Source: Macrococcus armenti
GTDB taxonomy: Bacteria > Bacillota > Bacilli > Staphylococcales > Staphylococcaceae
Direction: 5' to 3'
NCBI RefSeq assembly: GCF_020097135.1
Contig: NZ_CP083608.1
Span: 124,001-188,000 of the forward strand
DNA: 64,000 bases
Shown here one piece after another: positions 16,308 to 25,872 of the stretch. A program made the position numbers and the translations under genes. Under the pieces are notes generated by a model. That model searched no databases. It was not told where the DNA came from and saw only the letters and a program-made list of their open reading frames with translations. Position 1 is the stretch's first letter. Each line of letters begins with the position of its first letter.

Positions 16308-16856
16308 ATGAAATTAAAAGATTTAGTCATCATCGCGATGTTTGCAGCATTAATTTCTGCAATGGGGATTATTCCACCAATTCCGGTACCTGGATTACCA
16401 GTACCAATCGTGCTGCAAAATTTAGGTATTATGTTAGCGGGTTGTTTATTAGGGCGTAAGAAAGGAACAATTGCTGTCCTCATCTTCCTGTTACTTGCAG
16501 CAGTCGGTGCACCTGTATTATCAGGTGGCCGCGGAGGATTTGCATTATTTTTCGGTCCGACAGGTGGATATTTATTGTCATACATTGTTGTAGCGTATTT
16601 AATTGGATTATTTACAGATAAGATGAAACAACTTTCAGTATGGAAAGTATTTATCATTAATGCGCTTGTCGGTGTCATCTTATGTAACTTAATCGGTGGT
16701 GCTTTTATGTCACAAAACTTACATATGGATTTAATAAAGGCATATATGTCTGTATTAGTATTCTTGCCAGGTGATTTCATTAAAGCATTACTGGCAGCAA
16801 TACTTGCTGTAAGTTTACGAAAAAACCCACAAGTGAAGAGAAGCTTAAATATATAA
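16308..16856 (+). CDS. bioY: Biotin transporter substrate-binding subunit BioY
   Basis: S component of an ECF transporter, 182 residues with about six hydrophobic helices and short loops. Family motifs: GIIPPIPVPGLPVPIVLQNLG at the start (proline-rich loop), GRKKGTIAVLIFLLLAAVGAPV, GGRGGFALFFGPTGGYLLSY (biotin-site loop) and FLPGDFIKALLAA at the end. The energy-coupling genes ecfA/ecfT are not in the window, so it probably shares a general ECF module. A BirA operator lies upstream. RBS AAAGAGGTAAAAG; a terminator follows at once. Confidence 0.93.
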   Translation: MKLKDLVIIAMFAALISAMGIIPPIPVPGLPVPIVLQNLGIMLAGCLLGRKKGTIAVLIFLLLAAVGAPVLSGGRGGFALFFGPTGGYLLSYIVVAYLIGLFTDKMKQLSVWKVFIINALVGVILCNLIGGAFMSQNLHMDLIKAYMSVLVFLPGDFIKALLAAILAVSLRKNPQVKRSLNI

Positions 16857-16887
16857 TAAAAAGCGCCTGAGTAGGCGCTTTTTATTA
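16854..16887. terminator. Bidirectional terminator between bioY and fdhD
   Basis: Perfect 15-bp inverted repeat (TAATAAAAAGCGCCT and complement, loop of four), including the bioY stop codon, with A/T runs at both ends. Confidence 0.92.
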
Positions 16888-16895
16888 TACATGTT

Positions 16896-17684
16896 TTATG
16901 TAATTAAACGATTAGGGTGACTATATACATTAAAGCTATCATCTCTTATAAAACCGATTGCGGTAATGTTTAAGTCATCGGCAAGCTTAATAGCAAGATC
17001 TGTCGGTGCAGATTTACTTAATATTATCCCGACGCCGATTTTAGAGGCTTTTATCAATATCTCTGAAGAGATTCTACCTGAGAATATTAATATTTTATCT
17101 TTAATCGGGATTCGATTTAAAATGCAGTGTCCGTATAATTTATCCATCGCATTATGTCGACCGATATCTGTTCGGTGTAAGTAGAAGTTGCCACCGTCAC
17201 TAATTGCGGCATTATGCAAGCCTCCTGTAACTTGAAATGCCTTACTTTCACTTTGGAGATGCTGCATCATGCGGATAACTTCTTCTGGTGTTATCGTTTT
17301 GTCAGTAGTCGACACTTTAGATGTCTGCATGTCGTTAACAAAGTAAAACTGACGACTTTTACCACAACAGGAACTGATCAGCCGTTTAGAATGATTTGCG
17401 TGTATTGAATGAATCGCATGTGAAAGCGTAATATGACATAGTCCTTTAGAGTCATCAAGATGGAATTTCTCAATGTCACTGAACTTTCGGATAATACCTT
17501 CTGATGCGAGGAAACCGATAATTAGTTCTTCCATATATTCAGGTGTGCACACAATCGTTGCAAACTCTTCGTTATTAATGTAGATCGTTAGTGGGAATTC
17601 TGTTGCAATTTGATCACTGACTTCATGCAATGCATCATTTTCAAATCTCATTATTTTGTTTGTAACGTAAACTTCATGCGTCAT
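16896..17684 (-). CDS. fdhD: Formate dehydrogenase accessory sulfurtransferase FdhD
   Basis: 262-residue cytosolic protein that transfers sulfur to the molybdenum cofactor for insertion into formate dehydrogenase. Visible are TPEYMEELIIGFLASEGII, the paired cysteines in ISSCCGKSRQF near residue 115, the GGLHNAA turn and the DIGRHNAMDKLYG block, all typical. No formate dehydrogenase gene lies in the window. The ATG at 17684 follows AAAGGGGG by seven bases; a start eight codons upstream has no such site. It is divergent from narG, linking it to the molybdo-enzyme cluster. Confidence 0.92.
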   Translation of the reverse strand: MTHEVYVTNKIMRFENDALHEVSDQIATEFPLTIYINNEEFATIVCTPEYMEELIIGFLASEGIIRKFSDIEKFHLDDSKGLCHITLSHAIHSIHANHSKRLISSCCGKSRQFYFVNDMQTSKVSTTDKTITPEEVIRMMQHLQSESKAFQVTGGLHNAAISDGGNFYLHRTDIGRHNAMDKLYGHCILNRIPIKDKILIFSGRISSEILIKASKIGVGIILSKSAPTDLAIKLADDLNITAIGFIRDDSFNVYSHPNRLIT

Positions 17685-17785
17685 AATAATTCCCCCTTTA
17701 TATATCATATCAAATTATGTATGCTACGTAATTGTCATTTACTTGAAAAGTTCAATTTTTCAATGATTTCTTTTATTTTAACCTA

Positions 17786-17820
17786 TAGGGATTCCCCTAC
17801 ATACTTTAGGACATTCCCCA
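17786..17820. promoter_or_regulatory. GC-rich palindrome before narG, candidate NreC site
   Basis: In an AT-rich promoter, TAGGGATTCCCCTA (17786-17799) is an almost perfect palindrome, followed by a partial copy ACATTCCCCA at 17811-17820. A related perfect palindrome GGGGAATTCCCC lies before narT. The response regulator NreC of staphylococci binds GC-rich palindromes at nar promoters, so this is the expected site. Confidence 0.65.
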
Positions 17821-17831
17821 ATGGCTCTCTT

Positions 17832-17849
17832 TTGTGAAAAGTTTCATAA
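17832..17849. promoter_or_regulatory. Rex-like operator before narG
   Basis: TTGTGAAAAGTTTCATAA agrees with the Rex consensus TTGTGAAWWWWTTCACAA at 16 of 18 positions. Rex represses fermentation and nitrate genes at low NADH. It is 40 bases before the narG start. Confidence 0.5.
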
Positions 17850-17889
17850 TCTATAGTAAGAGGGCAAATGTCTAAAAGGAGTGTTGTAA

Positions 17890-20800
17890 ATGGCAATAGG
17901 AACAGGATTACGTTTCTTTAAACCTACAGAAAAGTTCAATGGAAATTGGTCAGTGTTAGAAGAGAAAAGTCGCGAGTGGGAAAAGATGTACCGACAACGC
18001 TGGAGTCACGATAAAGTTGTAAGAACGACACACGGTGTAAACTGTACTGGTTCATGTTCATGGAAAGTATTCGTGAAAAACGGCATTATCACATGGGAAA
18101 ACCAGCAAATCGATTATCCATCATGTGGGCCGGATATGCCGGAATTTGAACCCCGTGGCTGTCCACGTGGTGCTTCATTCTCTTGGTATGAATATAGTCC
18201 GTTACGCATTAAGTTCCCGTATGTACGCGGTGTTTTATGGCGTATGTGGCAGGAAGCTTTAGAAACAACTGGAGATCCGGTTCGTGCGTGGCAATCAATT
18301 GTTGAAGATGAAACAAAAGCAAAATCTTATAAGCAAGCGCGTGGTATGGGTGGTCACGTACGTGTAAACTGGCGTGAAGTGACACAACTTATTGCAGCGC
18401 AATTAATTTATACGATTAAAAAATATGGTCCCGACCGTATCGCAGGGTTTACACCAATTCCTGCGATGAGTATGATTTCGTATGCATCAGGTGCACGTTT
18501 CATCTCGTTACTTGGTGGAGAAATGTTATCGTTCTATGACTGGTACGCGGACTTACCACCTGCATCACCGCAAATTTGGGGTGAGCAGACAGACGTACCA
18601 GAATCAAGTGACTGGTATAATGCCGGATATATTATTATGTGGGGGTCTAACGTACCATTAACACGTACGCCGGATGCGCACTTTATGACAGAAGTACGAT
18701 ATAAAGGAACGAAAGTTGTATCAGTTGCTCCAGACTATGCTGAAAACGTTAAGTTTGCAGATAACTGGTTAGCACCGAATCCTGGTACAGATGCGGCGCT
18801 TGCGCAAGGTATGACGCACGTTATTCTTGATGAGTTTTATGAAAAGCGCCAGGAACCAATGTTTATTAATTACGCAAAACAATATACAGACATGCCGTTC
18901 TTAATTATGTTAGATAAACATGAAGATACATTAAAAGCAGGACGATTCTTACGTTCAAGCGATTTAGGAGATACTTCTGAACATAGCGAGTGGAAACCGG
19001 TCGTATATGATGATATATCAGATTCAATTGTTGTGCCTAACGGTACGATGGGACAACGATGGGAAAAAGATGTGAAGTGGAATATTAAATTAGAAACAAC
19101 AGACGGTACTAAAATTGACCCTGCAATGACGATTAAAGATAAAGATCATGAAGTTGTAGAAATTGTGTTCCCATTCTTTGATAACGCAGGTAACGGAACG
19201 TTCAAACGTCCAATTGCAGCGAAGAAAGTAACGCTTGCAGATGGTACGGAGCAATATGTTGCGACAATTTATGATCTAATGCTTTCACAATATGGTGTTA
19301 ATCGCTTCAATACTGCATTAGAAGCGCAAGGATATGACGATGAAAACTCTATTTACACACCAGCATGGCAGGAAAGAATTACAGGTGTAAAACAATCAAT
19401 CGTTGTTCAGATCGGTCGAGAATTTGCACAAAATGCAATCGATACAGGTGGACGCTCTATGATTATTATGGGTGCAGGTATCAACCACTGGTTTAACTCA
19501 GATACGATTTATCGTTCAGTATTAAACTTAGTTACATTATGTGCAACACAAGGTGTAAACGGCGGAGGCTGGGCACACTATGTAGGTCAGGAGAAATGTC
19601 GTCCGATTGAAGGCTGGTCAACAATTGCATTCGCAAAAGACTGGCAAGGACCACCAAGATTACAAAACGCAACGAGCTGGTTCTACTTTGCTACAGATCA
19701 GTGGAAATATGAAGAGTCAGGCGTAGATACATTAACATCACCACTTGCTGAGAATGTAAAACATCAGCACCCGGCAGATTATAATGTACTTGCTGCACGT
19801 CTCGGATGGTTGCCATCTTATCCGCAGTTTGATACGAATAGCTTATTATTCGGTGAAGATGCGCGTGAAGCGGGTAACTTTACGAATGAAGAAGTTTTAA
19901 AACGTGCTGTTGAAAGCGTTAAATCACGTGAAACGAAATTTGCAGTAGAAGATCCAGACAATAAGAAGAACCACCCGAAAACATTATTCGTATGGCGTTC
20001 TAACCTAATTTCTTCTTCAGCAAAAGGACAAGAGTACTTTATGAAACATTTATTAGGTACAAAGCATGGTTTACTCGCTGAACCAAATGAAACTGAAAAA
20101 CCTGAAGAAATCGTATGGCGTGAAGATACTGAAGGTAAATTAGACTTACTAGTAGCACTTGACTTCCGTATGACAACAACGCCACTTTATGCAGATATCG
20201 TATTACCGGCTGCGACTTGGTATGAGAAGCATGATATATCTTCTACAGATATGCATCCATTTGTACATCCGTTTAACCCGGCGGTCGATCCGCTCTGGGA
20301 GTCAAGAAGTGACTGGGATATTTATAAATCAATCGCGAAGACATTCTCTGAAATGTCAGAACGTCACTTAAAAGGTACATTCAAGGACGTTGTCACTGCA
20401 CCACTTGCACACGACTCACAGCAGGAAATCTCGACACCTATGGGAATCGTTCGTGACTGGACGAAAGGTGAAGTAGAAGCAGTACCAGGTAAAACGATGC
20501 CAGGATTTGCAGTTGTAGATCGTACGTATACAGATGTGTACGATAAATATGTATCAGTAGGACCTTTACTGGAAAATGGTAAAGTTGGTGCACACGGCGT
20601 AAGCTTCAGCGTTAAAGAAGAATACAATGAGTTACGCGCGATGGTTGGTACTTACGAAGACGACACAGTGAAAAATGGATTGCCAAGAATTGATACAGCA
20701 AAACGCGTGGCAGATGTTATCCTGAATGTTTCATCAGCAACAAACGGTCACGTATCACAAAAGTCATATGAAGATTTAGAAAATCAGACAGGTATGGAAT

Positions 20801-21564
20801 TAAAGGATATTTCAGCAGAACGTGCAGCTGAAAAAATTACATTCCAGAACATTACAGCACAACCGCGTGAAGTTATACCGACAGCAGTATTCCCGGGTTC
20901 AAATAAATTAGGTCGTCGTTATTCACCATTTACGACGAACATTGAACGTCTCGTTCCGTTTAGAACGTTAACAGGTCGTCAAAGTTATTATATCGACCAC
21001 GAAGTGTTCCAGCAGTTCGGTGAGTCACTGCCTGTTTATAAACCGACATTACCACCAATGGTATTCGGTACGAAAGACAAAAAGGTTAAAGGTGGCGTTG
21101 ATAGTTTAGTATTACGCTATTTAACACCGCACGGTAAGTGGAATATCCACTCAACATACCAGGATAATTTGCACATGCTAACATTATTCCGCGGTGGTCC
21201 AACAGTATGGATCAGTAACGAAGATGCAGCGCAACATGATATTAATGATAACGACTGGTTAGAAGTTTATAACCGTAACGGTTTGGTGACAGCGCGTGCT
21301 GTTGTATCGCACCGTATGCCACGCGGCACAATGTTTATGTATCATGCACAGGATAAACATATTCAAACACCAGGTTCTGAAATTACAGATACACGTGGTG
21401 GATCACATAATGCACCAACACGTATTCACTTAAAACCAACACAACTTGTTGGTGGCTATGCACAAATTAGTTACGGATTTAACTATTACGGTCCGATTGG
21501 TAACCAACGTGATGTTTACGTTGCTGTACGTAAGATGAAGGAGGTTGATTGGCTTGAAGATTAA
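17890..21564 (+). CDS. narG: Respiratory nitrate reductase alpha subunit NarG
   Basis: Catalytic subunit (1224 residues, normal length) of the membrane-bound quinol:nitrate reductase, carrying bis-MGD molybdenum cofactor and one [4Fe-4S] cluster. The N-terminal cluster ligands are visible: H48, C52 and C56 in HGVNCTGSC, with the fourth Cys in DYPSCGPD near 91. Typical later stretches are DWYADLPPASPQ, MIIMGAGINHWFN and GGWAHYVGQEK. No twin-arginine signal is present, as expected for a cytoplasm-facing NarG. First gene of narGHJI; narH overlaps its end by eleven bases. Control by NreABC and perhaps Rex is predicted from sites upstream. RBS AAAAGGAG. Confidence 0.97.
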   Translation: MAIGTGLRFFKPTEKFNGNWSVLEEKSREWEKMYRQRWSHDKVVRTTHGVNCTGSCSWKVFVKNGIITWENQQIDYPSCGPDMPEFEPRGCPRGASFSWYEYSPLRIKFPYVRGVLWRMWQEALETTGDPVRAWQSIVEDETKAKSYKQARGMGGHVRVNWREVTQLIAAQLIYTIKKYGPDRIAGFTPIPAMSMISYASGARFISLLGGEMLSFYDWYADLPPASPQIWGEQTDVPESSDWYNAGYIIMWGSNVPLTRTPDAHFMTEVRYKGTKVVSVAPDYAENVKFADNWLAPNPGTDAALAQGMTHVILDEFYEKRQEPMFINYAKQYTDMPFLIMLDKHEDTLKAGRFLRSSDLGDTSEHSEWKPVVYDDISDSIVVPNGTMGQRWEKDVKWNIKLETTDGTKIDPAMTIKDKDHEVVEIVFPFFDNAGNGTFKRPIAAKKVTLADGTEQYVATIYDLMLSQYGVNRFNTALEAQGYDDENSIYTPAWQERITGVKQSIVVQIGREFAQNAIDTGGRSMIIMGAGINHWFNSDTIYRSVLNLVTLCATQGVNGGGWAHYVGQEKCRPIEGWSTIAFAKDWQGPPRLQNATSWFYFATDQWKYEESGVDTLTSPLAENVKHQHPADYNVLAARLGWLPSYPQFDTNSLLFGEDAREAGNFTNEEVLKRAVESVKSRETKFAVEDPDNKKNHPKTLFVWRSNLISSSAKGQEYFMKHLLGTKHGLLAEPNETEKPEEIVWREDTEGKLDLLVALDFRMTTTPLYADIVLPAATWYEKHDISSTDMHPFVHPFNPAVDPLWESRSDWDIYKSIAKTFSEMSERHLKGTFKDVVTAPLAHDSQQEISTPMGIVRDWTKGEVEAVPGKTMPGFAVVDRTYTDVYDKYVSVGPLLENGKVGAHGVSFSVKEEYNELRAMVGTYEDDTVKNGLPRIDTAKRVADVILNVSSATNGHVSQKSYEDLENQTGMELKDISAERAAEKITFQNITAQPREVIPTAVFPGSNKLGRRYSPFTTNIERLVPFRTLTGRQSYYIDHEVFQQFGESLPVYKPTLPPMVFGTKDKKVKGGVDSLVLRYLTPHGKWNIHSTYQDNLHMLTLFRGGPTVWISNEDAAQHDINDNDWLEVYNRNGLVTARAVVSHRMPRGTMFMYHAQDKHIQTPGSEITDTRGGSHNAPTRIHLKPTQLVGGYAQISYGFNYYGPIGNQRDVYVAVRKMKEVDWLED

Positions 21565-23104
21565 AGCACAAGTCGCAATGGTAATGAACTTAGATAAATG
21601 TATCGGATGCCATACGTGTAGTATTACATGTAAGAGTACGTGGACAAACCGTCCAGGTGCTGAATACATGTGGTTCAACAATGTAGAAACAAAGCCGGGT
21701 ATCGGTTATCCGAAACGCTGGGAAGACCAGGAAGTATATAAAGGGGGATGGCAATTAAACAGTAAAGGTAAACTAGAGCTTAAATCAGGTTCTAAACTTT
21801 CTAAAATTGCTTTAGGGAAAATTTTCTACAACCCTGATATGCCAGAAATGAAAGATTATTATGAGCCATGGACTTACAACTATGCAAATCTTACGAACGC
21901 AAAAGAACAAAAGCATTCACCAGTTGCAACAGCTGAATCATTAGTAACAGGTAAAAAGATGGACTTAGAATGGGGACCAAACTGGGAAGATGATTTAGCA
22001 GGTGCACATATTACAGGACCAACAGACCCAAACATTCAAAAGATTGAAGAAGAAATAAAATTCAATTTCGAACAATCATTTATGATGTATTTACCAAGGT
22101 TATGTGAACACTGTTTAAACCCATCTTGTGTCGCAAGTTGCCCAAGTGGTGCGATGTATAAACGAGATGAAGATGGTATCGTGCTTGTCGACCAGGATGC
22201 ATGTCGTGGCTGGAGATATTGTATGACAGGTTGTCCTTACAAAAAAGTTTACTTCAACTGGAAAACGAATAAAGCTGAGAAGTGTACATTCTGCTTCCCG
22301 CGTGTTGAAGCAGGGCTTCCGACAGTTTGTTCTGAAACATGTACAGGACGTATGCGTTATTTAGGTGTGTTACTATATGATGCTGACCGCGTATTAGAAG
22401 CAGCAACTGTGAAAGATCCACAAGATTTATATCAGGCACAACTTGATTTATTCTTAGATCCACATGATCCTGAAGTAATTGCACAGGCTGAACGTGATGG
22501 TATCGCGCAGGACTGGATTGAAGCAGCTCAAAACTCACCGGTGTATAAACTGGCAATTGAATATAAACTTGCATTCCCATTACATCCGGAATACCGTACA
22601 TTACCGATGGTGTGGTACTGCCCGCCATTAAGCCCGATTATGAACTACTTTGAAGGTAAAGATTCGATTAAAAATCCAGATATGATTTTCCCTGCAATTG
22701 AAGAAATGCGTTTACCTATTCAATATTTAGCGAATATGTTAACAGCAGGCGATGCGAAAACTGTAAAAGAAGCGCTTCAACGTATGGCGATGATGCGTAG
22801 CTATATGAGAGCCGTTTCAAGTGGTAAAGATTTTGATGAGTCGCGTTTAGATCGTGTTGGTATGACAGCACATCAAGTGAAGCAGATGTATCGTTTACTC
22901 GCAATCGCGAAGCATGAAGATCGATTTGTTATTCCAACATCGCATAAAGAAGGGTACATGAATACGTATAGCGCTCAAGGTGGCGAGGGTTATACGAGCG
23001 ATAACTTCGGTGCGGATTGTGATGGTTGTGGACCAGTTCCGGCTGGAAAATCTGGTAAAGAAGTTTATGAAGACAACTTCTACGGAGGCATTTGGCGTGA
23101 TTGA
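21554..23104 (+). CDS. narH: Respiratory nitrate reductase beta subunit NarH
   Basis: Electron-transfer subunit, 516 residues, carrying three [4Fe-4S] and one [3Fe-4S] cluster between NarI and NarG. Cysteine sets are visible in CIGCHTCSITC, CEHCLNPSCVASC, CRGWRYCMTGC (Trp replaces one Cys, the mark of the [3Fe-4S] site) and CTFCFPRV. The start is TTG at 21554, nine bases after AAGGAGG, giving MKIKAQVAMV as in other NarH; another TTG at 21545 abuts the ribosome site and is not plausible. It overlaps narG by eleven bases and narJ by eight. Confidence 0.95.
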   Translation: MKIKAQVAMVMNLDKCIGCHTCSITCKSTWTNRPGAEYMWFNNVETKPGIGYPKRWEDQEVYKGGWQLNSKGKLELKSGSKLSKIALGKIFYNPDMPEMKDYYEPWTYNYANLTNAKEQKHSPVATAESLVTGKKMDLEWGPNWEDDLAGAHITGPTDPNIQKIEEEIKFNFEQSFMMYLPRLCEHCLNPSCVASCPSGAMYKRDEDGIVLVDQDACRGWRYCMTGCPYKKVYFNWKTNKAEKCTFCFPRVEAGLPTVCSETCTGRMRYLGVLLYDADRVLEAATVKDPQDLYQAQLDLFLDPHDPEVIAQAERDGIAQDWIEAAQNSPVYKLAIEYKLAFPLHPEYRTLPMVWYCPPLSPIMNYFEGKDSIKNPDMIFPAIEEMRLPIQYLANMLTAGDAKTVKEALQRMAMMRSYMRAVSSGKDFDESRLDRVGMTAHQVKQMYRLLAIAKHEDRFVIPTSHKEGYMNTYSAQGGEGYTSDNFGADCDGCGPVPAGKSGKEVYEDNFYGGIWRD

Positions 23105-23675
23105 TTTAAATAAACTTTATGACTATAAACGAGCATTCGGATTCTTTAGCCACCAGCTCGTTTATCCTGAGAAATTAAATTTTCATCCGAGAGAATTTGA
23201 TGGGGTATTTGCAGAAGACCATCCAGCATACGAAGCGGTAAATCAATACTGGAAAAATATGCATGAAATCAGTTTATCTGAAATTCAGGAAGTATATACA
23301 TCAACGTTCGACTTTGAGAAGAAAACGACATTGTACATGACATATGTTAAGTTTGAAGATAAGAAAGAACGCGGACAAATGCTTGCACGTCTGAAAGTGT
23401 TATATGAAATGTTTGGCCTTGAAATGCCATCATCTGAACTGTCAGATTTCCTGCCATTAATGTGCGAATTTATTTATGCAGCAGACTGGCGCGGAGATGA
23501 CCGTGCGGAAGAAAGTATGGGGCTGTTATTAATGGTCATTGAAGATGGGACGTATAACTTATTACAAGCATTAGATCACATTAAGAGCCCTTATTATCAT
23601 CTAATATTAGCAATAAGAGAAACGTGCAAAGCATGTTTAATTAAAGACGAGAATGAGGTGACGGTAAATGGGTGA
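23097..23675 (+). CDS. narJ: Nitrate reductase assembly chaperone NarJ
   Basis: 192-residue cytosolic chaperone of the TorD/NarJ family that binds NarG and assists molybdenum cofactor insertion; it is not part of the final enzyme. The helical pattern and FADWRGDDRAEESMG-like stretch (AADWRGDDRAEE) are typical. The start is GTG at 23097, four codons before the narH stop is passed, with CGGAGG upstream by eight bases; the frame is open further upstream but that part is the narH overlap. The end overlaps narI by eight bases. Confidence 0.92.
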   Translation: MIDLNKLYDYKRAFGFFSHQLVYPEKLNFHPREFDGVFAEDHPAYEAVNQYWKNMHEISLSEIQEVYTSTFDFEKKTTLYMTYVKFEDKKERGQMLARLKVLYEMFGLEMPSSELSDFLPLMCEFIYAADWRGDDRAEESMGLLLMVIEDGTYNLLQALDHIKSPYYHLILAIRETCKACLIKDENEVTVNG

Positions 23676-24345
23676 TCAATTACTGTGGGTAATTTATCCG
23701 TATGCTTGTATCGCAATATTTATTATCGGCCATATTTTTAGATTTAAGTATGACCAATTTTCATGGACGGCAAAGTCGAGTGAATTTGTAGAGAAGAAGT
23801 CATTGATGTGGGGCAGTATTTTATTCCACTTAGGGATTATTCCAGTTATTATGGGGCACGTAGTAGGTCTTGGAATTCCTGCAAGCTGGTTGCGAGCAAT
23901 CGGTGTTAGTGACCATTTATATCACATTGGTGCAGTATATATCGGAAGTATATTCGGTATCGTGACTTTGATTGGTATGTTGTTATTAACAGCACGTCGC
24001 GTAACAAATGAAAATGTAAGAAAGTTAAGTTCATTATCAGATATACTTGTGAATTTTCTATTGTTATTTATCGTGTTTATCGGCTGTTACTCAACGATTG
24101 TAACGAATGCGACGATACCTGATTTTGATTACCGAAATACTATTTCTGAATGGTTCCGTGGATTGCTTATATTAAGACCTGAAGCGGGCTACATGGAAGG
24201 TGTACCGTTATCATTTAAGATACACGTATTAACAGGATTTTTAATTACAGCGCTATGGCCGTTTACACGATTAGTACATGTATGGAGTGTGCCGGTAAAT
24301 TATGTAGGACGTAGCCATATATTATATCGTAAACATAAACAATAA
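23668..24345 (+). CDS. narI: Respiratory nitrate reductase gamma subunit NarI
   Basis: 225-residue membrane cytochrome b with five hydrophobic helices, which oxidises menaquinol and passes electrons to NarH. Histidine heme ligands are expected in SILFHLGIIPVIMGHVVGL (near residues 53 and 63) and in the last helices (KIHVLTGFLI and TRLVHVWSVP). Length is normal. It overlaps narJ by eight bases and has the RBS GAGGTGACG. The end precedes nreA by 31 bases. Confidence 0.95.
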   Translation: MGDQLLWVIYPYACIAIFIIGHIFRFKYDQFSWTAKSSEFVEKKSLMWGSILFHLGIIPVIMGHVVGLGIPASWLRAIGVSDHLYHIGAVYIGSIFGIVTLIGMLLLTARRVTNENVRKLSSLSDILVNFLLLFIVFIGCYSTIVTNATIPDFDYRNTISEWFRGLLILRPEAGYMEGVPLSFKIHVLTGFLITALWPFTRLVHVWSVPVNYVGRSHILYRKHKQ

Positions 24346-24376
24346 GTTATAATCAGAAGGCAAAGGAGTGAAAGAG

Positions 24377-24835
24377 ATGTATGATTACCAAATAATCATT
24401 GATCAATTGAGAGAATCTCTAGATGTAGATTTTATCGGACTCGCGATGCCTTCTGATTTAATTTTACAGACAGATATTCATTGGCTATATGTTACTGGTG
24501 AAACAAATGAAAGATATAAGAAGATAGAATTAAAAAAAGGAAAAGGCGTCGCAGGGATTGTTATAAAAACTGGACGTGACTGGATGGAACTTGATGTAGC
24601 ATCCAGCAGTTTACAATCACACATGTTTGATTTTCCAATCATTCGCTTCGAAAAACTTACAAATTTTCTTGCGGTACCATTATGGAAATATAATCAAGTT
24701 GCCGCGGTATTACTCATAGGTAATAGAAATAAGAGAACTTTTACGCTTACAATGCACGAACAGTTAAAAGCACAGTTAGATAAAGGTTTAGGTGCTTTCT
24801 ATCGCAAGGATGTGATTAATAGTGTCCGAATTTAA
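24377..24835 (+). CDS. nreA: Nitrate-sensing GAF protein NreA
   Basis: 152-residue soluble GAF-domain protein that, in Staphylococcus carnosus, binds nitrate and releases inhibition of the NreB kinase. The GAF pattern is visible with KGVAGIVIKTGRDWMELDV and FLAVPLWKYNQVAAVLLIG. The ATG at 24377 lies eight bases after AAAGGAG; a GTG at 24368 is inside this site. It overlaps nreB by 14 bases, so the three nre genes are coupled, and it follows narI by 31 bases, probably as part of the nar transcript or with an own promoter. Confidence 0.9.
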   Translation: MYDYQIIIDQLRESLDVDFIGLAMPSDLILQTDIHWLYVTGETNERYKKIELKKGKGVAGIVIKTGRDWMELDVASSSLQSHMFDFPIIRFEKLTNFLAVPLWKYNQVAAVLLIGNRNKRTFTLTMHEQLKAQLDKGLGAFYRKDVINSVRI

Positions 24836-25862
24836 AACATATCCTGAACAGCAACTTGAAAGTGCACTAATTGATGCGTTTTATCATGATACAGATGAAA
24901 TCATCATTTTTATTGATGAGGATAATCGTATTCTGAAGATGAATGAAGCAGCAGAAAAAGTAATTCATATGCATGATAATATTGCAGGCCTTACGAGAAA
25001 CCTTTGTCGTACTTGTCTCGGTGTAACAAGTGAACATGCGTTAATGGCGTGCAGAGATTGTTTTATTAAACGTGAAGAAAATAATCAGTCATTCCAGATT
25101 TTCCTGAAGGATGAAATGGGGGAGCCGAAACCTTATTCTGCTTCATATGTTGTATTAAAGCAGTTAAAAGGCATTAAAGTTCTGACATTACAAAATATTT
25201 CCCAACAAATAAAAACGCAGGAAATATTGCATCAAAAAACGATTACTCAAAAGATTATGAGTGCTCAGGAAAATGAACGCAAAAGAATTTCACGAGAATT
25301 ACATGACAGTGTTATTCAGGAATTATTAAACGTATCAGTTGACATCAGACTACTGAAGTATAAAACTGAAGAAGAGAAAGAAAAACACCTTCAGCTTATG
25401 GAGGGCACGATATCACGACTTATGGATGATATTCGTAACTTGTCGCTGGAACTTAGACCGTCATCACTCGATGATTTAGGCCTTGTAGCTGCATTTAAGT
25501 CTCACTTCAAACAACTTGAGAAAAGTTATGGGCTTGAAGTGATTATGGATGAGAATATTCAGGATATGCGTTTTTCGAATGAGATTGAAACATCAGTGTA
25601 TAGAATAACGCAGGAAGCGATATTAAATGCTTTAAAGTATGCAGACGTAGATGAAGTCAATGTGCTGATACAAAAAGATGATTCAGAATTAACAGTAGAA
25701 ATAAGTGATAGTGGAGATGGGTTTACACCAGGAGAGACACCGAAAAGTTCCGGACTTGGCTTATTTGGTATGCAGGAACGTGCAGCTATCGTCAACGGAC
25801 ACGTTGAGATAAATAGCGAAAAGGGCAAAGGTACGTTTGTAACATTAACCATCCCACTTTAG
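24822..25862 (+). CDS. nreB: Oxygen-sensing histidine kinase NreB
   Basis: 346-residue cytosolic sensor kinase. The N-terminal PAS-type domain holds four cysteines C62, C65, C77 and C80 (CxxC-x11-CxxC), the ligands of the oxygen-labile [4Fe-4S] cluster known from S. carnosus NreB. The phospho-acceptor is H161 in SRELHDSVIQE, a HisKA_3 site, followed by an ATPase domain with SGDGFTP and GLGLFGMQERA. No membrane segment. Without oxygen the cluster is intact and the kinase phosphorylates NreC. Start GTG at 24822, overlapping nreA. Confidence 0.95.
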   Translation: MSEFKTYPEQQLESALIDAFYHDTDEIIIFIDEDNRILKMNEAAEKVIHMHDNIAGLTRNLCRTCLGVTSEHALMACRDCFIKREENNQSFQIFLKDEMGEPKPYSASYVVLKQLKGIKVLTLQNISQQIKTQEILHQKTITQKIMSAQENERKRISRELHDSVIQELLNVSVDIRLLKYKTEEEKEKHLQLMEGTISRLMDDIRNLSLELRPSSLDDLGLVAAFKSHFKQLEKSYGLEVIMDENIQDMRFSNEIETSVYRITQEAILNALKYADVDEVNVLIQKDDSELTVEISDSGDGFTPGETPKSSGLGLFGMQERAAIVNGHVEINSEKGKGTFVTLTIPL

Positions 25863-25872
25863 GGGGATATAA

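Noticed and set aside
20364-20627. Antisense reading frames inside narG, narH and other long genes
   Set aside because: No ribosome sites, no family motifs, and each lies within a well-supported gene on the other strand.
22980-23096. Longer narJ start within narH
   Set aside because: The GTG at 23097 has a good ribosome site and gives the normal length.
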